DNA from: an uncultured Bacteriovoracaceae bacterium
GTDB taxonomy: Bacteria; Bdellovibrionota; Bacteriovoracia; Bacteriovoracales; Bacteriovoracaceae
NCBI GenBank assembly: GCA_913053615.1
Contig: CAJXHA010000005.1
Location: 1-34,661, forward strand
Length of the DNA stretch: 34,661 nucleotides
Direction: 5' to 3'
Below are positions 15,785-22,454 of this stretch, piece after piece. Within the stretch, counting starts at the first letter, position 1; every line of letters begins with the position of its first letter. The position numbers were made by a program, and so were the translations under genes. The notes below the pieces were generated by a model. The model saw nothing but the letters and a program-made list of their open reading frames with translations. It made no database searches and was not told the origin of the DNA.

Positions 15785-17950
15785 ATGTTTAAGCATTTGA
15801 TTATCATATTTTTGAGTGCAATTTTTTTAGTCTCATGTGCTAATGAATCTGAATCTTCGTCTAGTTTATTAAAAGGCCCTAATCAATCTGAGAGTAGTAC
15901 TAGTGAAGTAAGTCTAGTTTCTATTAATCTCTTTGCAAGTGCTACTAGCTTTCAGGTGGGAAGTGAAGTTAGTCTCTATGCCATTGGTTATTATGATAAT
16001 GGCAGCCAAGGTAATATTTCAAATATCGTGAGCTTTACTAGTTCTGATGAAGCTATTGTTTCTATCTCTGGTACTAGTGCAAGTGCAGTGAGTGCTGGTG
16101 TGGTACAAGTGAGTGCAAGTCTAGATGGAGTTAGTAAATCAATTACACTGGCTCCCTTTTCTGCAACACTTACTGGTATTGAATTAAATCTCAACGCCCT
16201 TACTTTACCTAGTGATGGTTCTAGTCAGCTAATTGTTTATGGTGTGTATGATAATAACCAAACTCAAGTGGTAACTAGTTTGGCCACACTCTCTTCTCAG
16301 GATGGTGCAGTGGCGAGTATTGATAGTGATGGATTAATAAGTGCCGTCGCCAGTGGAACTACAACTTTAGATATTTCATATAATGGCTTTAGTACGACTT
16401 TAAATGTGGAAGTGACCAGTGCTACTATCGATTCCATTCAAGTGACGCCAGCTCTTGGAAATAAGCCCATCGGTGTGGATCAACAATTTAGTGCTACCGC
16501 TAGTCTCAGTGATGGTACTACTTTAGATGTGACAAATTCAGTTAGCTGGAGTTCTTCTAATACAGATCGTTTAACTATTAATAGTGCTGGTTATGCCGAG
16601 ATGGTAAGTGCAGGCAGTGTAGAAGTGAGTGCGACTTTAGATGGTGCGAGTAGTACCGTTGATTTTGTGGTGCTAGCTAAAACCCTTGATTCCATATCAC
16701 TTACTATTGAAAGTCCAAGTATAGGTGTAGATGTATTAAGTGATGTTACTTGTCTTGCAAATTACTCTGATGGCTCAAGTGAAGATATAAGTACTGAAGT
16801 AAGTCTTAGTTTAAGTGATACGAGCATCGCTCTTATTAATCAAAGTGATAACATTAGTCTGCGCTCACTGGCCATTGGAAGTACAGATCTAACTGCTAGC
16901 TTTGGAGGAATGAGTGCAAGTGCAACTCTGACTGTAACTGGAGCCAGTCTTGTGAGTATTGAAGTGCAAACAGATAATTCATTACTTTCAGCTGGAGTGA
17001 ATGCTTATTTTAAGGCCATGGGAACTTATGATGATGCCAGTGTAGTTGATATAACTAATAATGTTAGCTGGTCGTTAGATAATGCAAGCTATGGAAGTAT
17101 TTCTAATAGTCCAAGTAATAAAGGACTTTATAATAATACCTTTAATGGTGGAGCAACAGCGAATCTAACAATTAGCGCAACACTAGGAGCGATAAATGGC
17201 AGCTTAGAAATTGTCTTAGCACCTGGAACAATTAATAGCATTTCCATTACTCCTTCTAGTGTGAGTACAACGAGCTTTAATAATTTAAATTACCGTGCCT
17301 ATGCTCACTTTGATGATGGTGCCAGTGTTGAGATCACAGATATTGCAACATGGACTAGCTCCGATACAAGTATTGCGATTATTAGTAATGATCAAAGCGA
17401 TGCTGGATTACTGGCAACATTGGGCGAAGGGAGTGCAAATATTCAGGCCAATTATAAGGGCAATAGCTCAAACATTTCAGTTCTCACTGTCGATGATGGA
17501 GCACCTGAGGAGATCCCAGAAGAGGGGGATGGATTACTTGCAAGTTATTATTCTGGAAATAATTTTAATACCCTTAAAGGTCAACGTATCGATGGGCAGA
17601 TTAATTTTAACTGGGCAACCGGACAAGCACCACTTGGTGTTGGAGATAATTTCAGTGTTCGCTGGACGGGACAGATTAAGGGTAAATTTACAGGAGATTG
17701 CCAAGTGTCTTCTCGCTCTGATGATGGTTTTAGAATGTGGATTGGTGGCAATTCCATTATTGATGTTTGGTTCCCTCACGCTCCAAGATGGGATCATAAT
17801 TACGCCGTACCTTTTGTGGAAGGTGAAAAGCAAACCATCACAGTTGAATTCTTTGAAAATGGTGGGCATGCAGTGGCCGAGCTTTACTGGCAATGTCCAG
17901 GAGATGCGACTTTAGATCCTATTCCAACCGAGTATTTATTCTCTGAATAA
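15785..17950 (+). CDS. Surface lipoprotein with Big2-type repeats and C-terminal PA14 domain
   Basis: 721 aa. The lipobox LVSC makes Cys18 the lipidated residue (MFKHLIIIFLSAIFLVSC). After a Ser-rich linker there are about six Ig-like bacterial (Big_2) domains of 85-90 residues. Each has a pattern such as SIQVTP ... GVDQQFSATASLSDGTTLDVTNSVSWSSSN ... SAGSVEVSATLDG. The last ~140 residues form a PA14 domain (GLLASYYSGNNF ... RWTGQIKG ... SRSDDGFRMWIGG ... ENGGHAVAELYWQCPG), which binds carbohydrates in many proteins. It is likely an extended outer-surface stalk with a glycan-binding tip. AGAAGG is upstream; the start region overlaps a 10-nt match to RNA copy B. Ser/Thr use is very high, written largely with AGT and ACT codons. 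Confidence 0.9.
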   Translation: MFKHLIIIFLSAIFLVSCANESESSSSLLKGPNQSESSTSEVSLVSINLFASATSFQVGSEVSLYAIGYYDNGSQGNISNIVSFTSSDEAIVSISGTSASAVSAGVVQVSASLDGVSKSITLAPFSATLTGIELNLNALTLPSDGSSQLIVYGVYDNNQTQVVTSLATLSSQDGAVASIDSDGLISAVASGTTTLDISYNGFSTTLNVEVTSATIDSIQVTPALGNKPIGVDQQFSATASLSDGTTLDVTNSVSWSSSNTDRLTINSAGYAEMVSAGSVEVSATLDGASSTVDFVVLAKTLDSISLTIESPSIGVDVLSDVTCLANYSDGSSEDISTEVSLSLSDTSIALINQSDNISLRSLAIGSTDLTASFGGMSASATLTVTGASLVSIEVQTDNSLLSAGVNAYFKAMGTYDDASVVDITNNVSWSLDNASYGSISNSPSNKGLYNNTFNGGATANLTISATLGAINGSLEIVLAPGTINSISITPSSVSTTSFNNLNYRAYAHFDDGASVEITDIATWTSSDTSIAIISNDQSDAGLLATLGEGSANIQANYKGNSSNISVLTVDDGAPEEIPEEGDGLLASYYSGNNFNTLKGQRIDGQINFNWATGQAPLGVGDNFSVRWTGQIKGKFTGDCQVSSRSDDGFRMWIGGNSIIDVWFPHAPRWDHNYAVPFVEGEKQTITVEFFENGGHAVAELYWQCPGDATLDPIPTEYLFSE

Positions 17951-18056
17951 AAAGTGTCAAAAGTTTTAACAGGGCTAAAATTATTTCAAAACTAGCTTAT
18001 TCTCAGACAAGTTCATAGTAAGATTTCCTCAATTGAGTTTAAAAAAAAGGATTGCT

Positions 18057-18500
18057 ATGAAGTTTTTGTCAGCACTTGTGCTATTAGGTAGTTTAAATGT
18101 TTATGCTAATACAATTGAAATTGAGACCAGTATTCGCTGTGATAAGTATCAATTTGGAATTGATAATCTTAATGAAAAATTACCAGAGGACAGACAAATT
18201 ACTTTAAACTGTGAAGGCACTGAAAAGTCGGCCCTTGGTGGATTAGTGACTTATGGAGCGAAAAGCGTTGTTAGTATTTCAACTTCACTTCCTCTATGTG
18301 AAACATCTGAGCAGGTTTATTCAAAGGTTCATACCTTTGGAAAAGGCGGAGCATTTGTTGGCTATGATATGAACGGAGTACACCCAGTCATTGAACTCTT
18401 AGAGGCCAATGGAATCGTTGTAGACGCTCTTAGATACGGTACTGGCACAGGCATGCTAGGACATGAGGTACACGGAATTCAATTTCCATACTGTGAATAA
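18057..18500 (+). CDS. Small secreted protein, unknown
   Basis: 147 aa from the ATG at 18057, preceded by AAAAGGA; the in-frame extension upstream is not needed because the signal peptide MKFLSALVLLGSLNVYA starts here. The mature part has four cysteines (RCDKYQF, LNCEGTE, PLCETSE, FPYCE at the very end), probably disulfide-bonded, and a Gly-rich C-terminal half (YGTGTGMLGHEVHGIQFPYC). No family was recognised. It stands between the Big2/PA14 gene and another small secreted-protein gene. Confidence 0.78.
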   Translation: MKFLSALVLLGSLNVYANTIEIETSIRCDKYQFGIDNLNEKLPEDRQITLNCEGTEKSALGGLVTYGAKSVVSISTSLPLCETSEQVYSKVHTFGKGGAFVGYDMNGVHPVIELLEANGIVVDALRYGTGTGMLGHEVHGIQFPYCE

Positions 18501-18550
18501 AATACCATATTAACATAGGATAATTATTTAATTTTAAAATCACCTTATAA

Positions 18551-18577
18551 GCTCCTAGAACGAATATTTCTAGGAGC
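18551..18577 (+). promoter_or_regulatory. Shine-Dalgarno-sequestering hairpin
   Basis: GCTCCTAGAA (18551-18560) pairs perfectly with TTCTAGGAGC (18568-18577), loop CGAATAT. The 3' arm contains the AGGAG ribosome-binding site; six C separate it from the ATG at 18583. Folding would block initiation. There is no T-run, so it is not a terminator. Confidence 0.7.
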
Positions 18578-18582
18578 CCCCC

Positions 18583-19080
18583 ATGTCTAAAAATTTAGTA
18601 TTTAAATTATTACTCTTACTTTCAATGTCTTTTTCAAGTGCCTTTGCAATGGATCTTACTCAAGATGCTGAGCTTGATGATGTTGCTTATATTCAATCAG
18701 TGCTTAAGGCGACCGAGTTAGAGCTAACTAAAAATGAATTAGCTTGTAAGCTTTCACTTTCTAATAATCCACAGGCAAGTGCTTATAAAATTTCTTCTAA
18801 AGCTCTCTTATTAAATCTTATTTCAAAATATGTAGACGAGACTAGTCTTATTCAATTTTCTAATGAGGGGTATATTGAAGAGATTACTATTGAAATAGAA
18901 AGTGAAAAATACTTATATAAAATTCAAATGAATACTGAGTATGATTATCGCAAGATTAATTCCATCTCGATAACTAAGTATGAGCTTATTAATACCAAGT
19001 ATAATCTTGGAACCTTAGAAAAACCACACTTTCAAGATGATGTAAGTCTGATCTTTCATTCAATTAAAATATGTGAATAA
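18583..19080 (+). CDS. Small secreted protein, unknown
   Basis: 165 aa with signal peptide MSKNLVFKLLLLLSMSFSSAFA. The mature protein is acidic and lacks recognised motifs; two cysteines are visible (NELACKLSLS and the terminal KICE). Alternating hydrophobic strands (IEEITIEIESEKYLYKIQMN) suggest a small beta-sheet domain. Its ribosome-binding site is inside a perfect 10-bp hairpin, so translation is probably controlled by an RNA structure, a protein or temperature. Confidence 0.78.
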   Translation: MSKNLVFKLLLLLSMSFSSAFAMDLTQDAELDDVAYIQSVLKATELELTKNELACKLSLSNNPQASAYKISSKALLLNLISKYVDETSLIQFSNEGYIEEITIEIESEKYLYKIQMNTEYDYRKINSISITKYELINTKYNLGTLEKPHFQDDVSLIFHSIKICE

Positions 19081-19143
19081 AGCTAAGCTCTGTCTAGTTA
19101 ATATAAACCATATATATCATTCAAATAAGGTCATTCCCATGGT

Positions 19144-19172
19144 GTAATACTCCTAAATAAAAGGAGTATTAC
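19144..19172 (+). promoter_or_regulatory. Shine-Dalgarno-sequestering hairpin before SDR gene
   Basis: GTAATACTCCT (19144-19154) pairs perfectly with AGGAGTATTAC (19162-19172), loop AAATAAA. The ATG follows directly, and T19143 can extend the stem to the A of the ATG. The AGGAG is fully paired. The arrangement matches the hairpin before the preceding gene, with a different sequence. Confidence 0.75.
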
Positions 19173-19862
19173 ATGAATGATAAAGTATTATTAATTACAG
19201 GTGCTTCAAGTGGGATTGGAGAGTCTAGTGCCTTTGCTGCTGCCAAGGCCGGATATAAAGTTGCCCTTTTGGCCAGAAGTGAAGATAAGCTAAATAAAAT
19301 TGCTAATGCCATTAATAGTGAATTTGGAAATGATACTGCCCTTGCTATTAAAACCGATGTGACTCAATTAGAAGAACTCGGCAAGGCCATTCACACAACT
19401 ATAGAAAAATTTGGAAAATTAGATGCAGTCTTTGCCAATGCAGGTAAGGGATTAAATAAAGCAGGCACAGAAAACGGTGATCCTAGAGAGTGGGATGAGA
19501 TGATTGATCTCAATGTAAAATCACTTCTATGGACGGCCAAGATGACCTTGCCACATCTAAGAGAAACTTTGGGACACTTTATCATCACTAGTTCAGTGGC
19601 GGGAAAAATCTATTTACCAGGATCCGTTTATGGAGCATCAAAGTGGTTTGCTTCAGGCTTTGGCCATAACCTTGCTCGCGAAATGAAAGAGTGGGGCGGA
19701 CGCTGCACAATCATCTGTCCTGGCATGGTGGATACACCCTTTTTTGATGAACCAAAACCTGATAAACTTAAACCAAGCGATATCGCAGATGCACTAGTTT
19801 TCGCTCTCACTGCACCGGCCAGAAGCACTGTGCGTGAAATTGAAGTGATGCCGACGAATTGA
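19173..19862 (+). CDS. Short-chain dehydrogenase/reductase (SDR)
   Basis: 229 aa, a classical SDR. The N-terminal Rossmann motif is TGASSGIG (residues 8-15). Arg36/Ser37 after the second strand (ALLARSEDKL) favour NADP(H). NAG (FANAGKG) and the catalytic Ser of ITSSVAGK with the YGASKW motif (Y-x-x-x-K) are present. CPGMVDTPFF follows. The substrate is not predictable; the closest general type is the YdfG/serine 3-dehydrogenase-like group of cytoplasmic oxidoreductases. The length is slightly short but complete. Translation starts directly after a stem that buries its ribosome-binding site. RNA copy C begins 38 bp after the stop. Confidence 0.9.
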   Translation: MNDKVLLITGASSGIGESSAFAAAKAGYKVALLARSEDKLNKIANAINSEFGNDTALAIKTDVTQLEELGKAIHTTIEKFGKLDAVFANAGKGLNKAGTENGDPREWDEMIDLNVKSLLWTAKMTLPHLRETLGHFIITSSVAGKIYLPGSVYGASKWFASGFGHNLAREMKEWGGRCTIICPGMVDTPFFDEPKPDKLKPSDIADALVFALTAPARSTVREIEVMPTN

Positions 19863-19900
19863 GTGGAAGAATTATTTAAAGCGTGCTTTTAATATCTAAA

Positions 19901-20146
19901 AAACAAAGGTGGGAAGTTTCCCTCCCACCTAAGTCCTAAAAGCAAGGTCTACAAAACAACATCGTTGCCAGTAAAATCAATGCTTTTAGAAATGCATACA
20001 ATACCTCTTCCATGAGACCTCCAAGAAGAGTTGAGTCATCATTGACCCTAAAAGAGATATTGTGCTAAAATTAAATACGCCTAAGTTCTAAAGCTTTAGG
20101 ATTGCATACAATATTAAACCCACCCAAAATTCCGGTGGGTTTTTTT
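19901..20146 (+). ncRNA. Structured repeat RNA, copy C
   Basis: 246 nt with the same plan: 5' hairpin GGTGGGA/TCCCACC with a longer loop, CTAAAAGCA pairing with TGCTTTTAG, hairpin CTCTTC/GAAGAG, and terminator AACCCACC/GGTGGGTT. The copy-specific word TGCATACAATA occurs at 19993-20003 and 20103-20113; with the conserved flank the internal repeat is about 20 nt long. The segment GATATTGTGC (20055-20064) can pair with either word (ATATTGT/ACAATAT plus GC). Its first ~75 nt are almost identical to copy D. Confidence 0.82.
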
Positions 20147-20154
20147 ATGCTTAA

Positions 20155-20407
20155 AAACAAAGGTGGGAAGTTTCCCTCCCACCTAAGTCCTAAAAGCAAG
20201 GTCTACAAAACAACACCGTTGCCAGTAAGATCAATACTTTTAAGATAGTCACAAATACCTCATCCATGAGTGGACCTCCTCTTGAGGCTTTGAGTCACTA
20301 ATTGACTCAAAATAAGGTAGCGTGATAGTATTTTTTACGCCTAAGTCTTAAAGGTTTTAGGATAGTCACAATTATTAAACCCACCCAATTTTCCGGTGGG
20401 TTTTTTT
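20155..20407 (+). ncRNA. Structured repeat RNA, copy D
   Basis: 253 nt, beginning 8 bp after the T-run of copy C, so there is no room for a separate promoter between them. It keeps the 5' hairpin and terminator. The central hairpins have changed sequence but still pair: CTCA/TGAG and TTTGAGTC/GACTCAAA (20289-20312). The copy-specific word GATAGTCACAA occurs at 20244-20254 and 20361-20371. Pairing of the words with the middle segment is weaker than in B and C (GTGA/TCAC plus a few pairs). Confidence 0.8.
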
Positions 20408-20482
20408 ATGTCTAAAAAGCCATATGCAAGAAGTCTGACAAATTACAGAGACATAAGCCCCTAAAATCAAAGAAATAGCCAC

Positions 20483-20511
20483 TTTCCCAAAACAAATAAT
20501 TTTGCTATACT
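20483..20511 (+). promoter_or_regulatory. Probable sigma-70 promoter of ssrA
   Basis: TATACT at 20506-20511 is a good -10 element. A weak -35 (TTTCCC, 20483-20488) lies 17 bp upstream. Initiation would be ~8-10 nt later, just before the mature tmRNA 5' end at 20529. Confidence 0.55.
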
Positions 20512-20620
20512 ACAAGCTCGCAATTCATGGGGGTGCACTGGTTTCGACAGGGCCGTAGATGAATTGAGTGCGTGTCTAGGTTGATCGACCGGCCTAGTAA
20601 AAAGTCGATCAAATGTATTC

Positions 20621-20653
20621 GGAAACGAAACAGAATTTGCAATGGCTGCATAA
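20621..20653 (+). CDS. ssrA: tmRNA proteolysis-tag frame
   Basis: GGA is the resume codon; the frame reads GNETEFAMAA then TAA. The encoded tag (with the charged Ala in front) ends in AMAA instead of the common ALAA, but keeps the small hydrophobic C-terminus recognised by ClpXP-type proteases. Confidence 0.9.
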   Translation, partial: GNETEFAMAA

Positions 20654-20886
20654 TCCAACTGATTATTGCGCATGCTGCGGGGCCTACACCAATAACAAAA
20701 AGTAGGTAAAGACCTCATGAGGGGAGGTCCGTAAACTAAGCTCTCGCTGCTAGCCGGGACCGCAGTTTAAACTTTCACCGGGTTTTGTGAATTTGACAAG
20801 ATTCTCACAGGCGTCACTTCCTCTAATGTGACTACACACGTAGGACTCTCTCTCGGAAGCGGTTTTGGACGTCGGTTCGATTCCGA

Positions 20887-20897
20887 CCACCTCCACC
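20887..20897 (+). repeat. Attachment core 1 (3' end of ssrA)
   Basis: CCACCTCCACC at the tmRNA 3' end. The same core occurs at 22251, 25091 and 29160. It forms the left boundary of the island. The base after it is C here and A in the other three copies. Confidence 0.8.
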
Positions 20898-20938
20898 CGA
20901 GGATATTAGCTTTTAAAGTTTGTATGTTGGGGTGGGGG

Positions 20939-22195
20939 TTATTCCCTTGAATTGCGATTCTTATATTCTTCTATTCTTTTTTTGATTGCTCTGTTTGATT
21001 CATTTTTAAAACTGTCTAGATAAAAATCTTTTGGCATTCCAAAGTAAACCTCTTCAGGAGTCCTTTCGTTTAAATAACTGTGTGGAATAATATTATTATA
21101 TTGTTCTATGTAATACCGAGTATGCCTATGAAGATCACCGATTGATTTAATTTTAATCTTTGATAAGTAATTGCTCTTGAGCGTACGAAAGAATATTTCT
21201 ATTTTTGAGTTCGAATAATAGGTATTATGTTTTGAAATTAGGGCTTTAATTTCCTTTTCTTTGAGATAAGTATAAACATATCTGTTTAGGTTTTCTGAGC
21301 CAGCATCCATCATGATTTCGATTGGGTTAATAAATGAATTAATTGATTTTGAAATAAGAGATCTAGTATGTTTTCCATCCCATTGCTCAATGATATGCCA
21401 ATTGATTACATATCTTGAATGGTTATCCAAAATTACTTGAAGGAAATATTTTTTATTTCTTACTTTTATTTCAGAGATATCTATATGCCAGAGTTGATTG
21501 GGATGTTCTCTTTCAATACCAATAGGATAGCTTTTGGAATATTTTACTTTTAGATTAGGTCTTTTCATTTGATAAAGCTTTGCATATTTTCTCCAAGTAG
21601 CTGGAGATGAAAAAAGTTCTCCATTTCTCTTGGCAATGCTACAAAGTGCATGTAGAGGTAAATGAAAAAGATTCGGATCTGTGTAATACTTCTTTATGAC
21701 TAAAAATTCTTGATATGTTATAGCTCTACTCGAAGATTGATAATATTTTTTAGGTTCATTGTGAAACTTTTCATAGTCTACTATTTCTTTGTTCCACTTT
21801 TTAAATCTAGAGAAGCTTATTGACAGGTCATCTAGGAGAGTTCTTAAGCTAGTTCTTTTTTTATGAGTATAAATTAATTCAATGATTCTTTTTCTCTTCT
21901 CATAATCTTGAACATGTTTTTTATCGAGGGATAGTTTGCAAACGTTTTGAATCATTTTTATTAATTTAATTCGATTTTTTAATTCTCTATTTTCTTCTTT
22001 ATATTTTTTGATAATTGATTTTAATTTTTGTATTTCAAGATTTTCATCAATTTTATTTGAATTTCCTAAATGGTATTTGGAATTTATCCAATATCTAGCA
22101 GTTGTTTCAGGAATTTTTAATTCTGGGAAAAGATTGACTTCTTTTGTCTTTGAAATAAGAACTTTTGCATAGTGTGGATACTTTTTATAACGCAT
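20939..22195 (-). CDS. DDE (rve) transposase
   Basis: 418 aa. The N-terminal half has a helix-turn-helix-like start (IPETTARYWINSKYHLG) and a coiled coil near residues 50-85. The integrase core (about 230-400) shows the DDE triad: D239 in WHIDIS, D297 in MMDAGSEN and E333 in SKIEIFFRTLKSNYL. The C-terminal YNNIIPHSYLNERTPEEVYFG segment is typical of IS3/IS481-type transposases. It is a full-length single frame. It fills the interval between attachment cores 1 and 2, ending 41 bp from the tmRNA 3' end and starting 55 bp from core 2. No clear terminal inverted repeats or short target duplication were found. It may be a solitary insertion sequence or the recombinase of the first cassette. Confidence 0.88.
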   Translation of the reverse strand: MRYKKYPHYAKVLISKTKEVNLFPELKIPETTARYWINSKYHLGNSNKIDENLEIQKLKSIIKKYKEENRELKNRIKLIKMIQNVCKLSLDKKHVQDYEKRKRIIELIYTHKKRTSLRTLLDDLSISFSRFKKWNKEIVDYEKFHNEPKKYYQSSSRAITYQEFLVIKKYYTDPNLFHLPLHALCSIAKRNGELFSSPATWRKYAKLYQMKRPNLKVKYSKSYPIGIEREHPNQLWHIDISEIKVRNKKYFLQVILDNHSRYVINWHIIEQWDGKHTRSLISKSINSFINPIEIMMDAGSENLNRYVYTYLKEKEIKALISKHNTYYSNSKIEIFFRTLKSNYLSKIKIKSIGDLHRHTRYYIEQYNNIIPHSYLNERTPEEVYFGMPKDFYLDSFKNESNRAIKKRIEEYKNRNSRE

Positions 22196-22250
22196 AGTTC
22201 ATTCAACTATCTCAATAACGAAATTTTGTCGAACATGGGTTCTTTTTCCG

Positions 22251-22262
22251 CCACCTCCACCA
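22251..22262 (+). repeat. Attachment core 2
   Basis: CCACCTCCACCA. The preceding GGGTTCTTTTTCCG resembles the tmRNA T-arm (GGTTCGATTCCG), so the copied segment is probably longer than the perfect core. Confidence 0.8.
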
Positions 22263-22354
22263 GTGGATGGAAAGATTTAAAAACTATGCAGCGATATATT
22301 CGCAAAGCAGGGGTAGATATTCGAGGAGTAACCGATGACTTAAACCTAATATAA
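22251..22354 (+). pseudogene. C-terminal fragment of a tyrosine recombinase (cassette 2)
   Basis: From the attachment core onward the frame reads TSTSGWKDLKTMQRYIRKAG and ends DDLNLI. In tyrosine recombinases the His/Trp residue stands nine positions before the nucleophilic Tyr; here W and Y have exactly that spacing (GWKDLKTMQRY). The catalytic Arg-Lys-His-Arg part that should precede it is absent; upstream sequence belongs to the transposase leader. Coding identity begins at the tmRNA-derived core, so the crossover point lies within the integrase gene. Confidence 0.75.
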
Positions 22355-22454
22355 TGACTCAGCTATTATTTCTTAGTTCATAAACAAAACTGAGTTTTAT
22401 GTTTTGATTTATTTATTTTATAATTGATTAAAAGCGTAAAAATATAGGTAATTT

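Larger units (their letters stand above)
20529..20898 (+). ncRNA. ssrA: Transfer-messenger RNA (tmRNA)
   Basis: The 5' end GGGGGTGCACTGGTTTCGAC is typical for one-piece tmRNA. GGGGGTG pairs with CACCTCC (20888-20894) to form the acceptor stem, and the T-arm GGTTCGATTCC is present at 20873-20883. The tag frame 20621-20653 encodes GNETEFAMAA and ends in TAA. With SmpB, tmRNA rescues stalled ribosomes and adds this degradation tag. The genomic 3' end reads A-CCC rather than A-CCA, so the terminal A must be added or restored after processing. No terminator is visible downstream; an inserted element begins directly after the gene. Confidence 0.97.

Noticed and set aside
14031-20407. CRISPR array or tracrRNA for the repeat RNAs with two words
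   Set aside because: Units are ~250 nt, end in terminators and occur only four times with large gaps; no short regular repeat-spacer pattern and no cas gene.
14031-20407. Retron ncRNA or IS110 bridge RNA
   Set aside because: No reverse transcriptase or IS110-type transposase is in the window, and in bridge RNAs the two guide loops differ, while here both words are identical.
20467-20718. 83-codon ORF opposite ssrA
   Set aside because: It is antisense to tmRNA, which explains the sequence completely.
20898-22250. Classical insertion sequence with terminal inverted repeats
   Set aside because: The outer ends match poorly when compared in reverse orientation; only the shared attachment core flanks the segment, so boundaries are left undefined.
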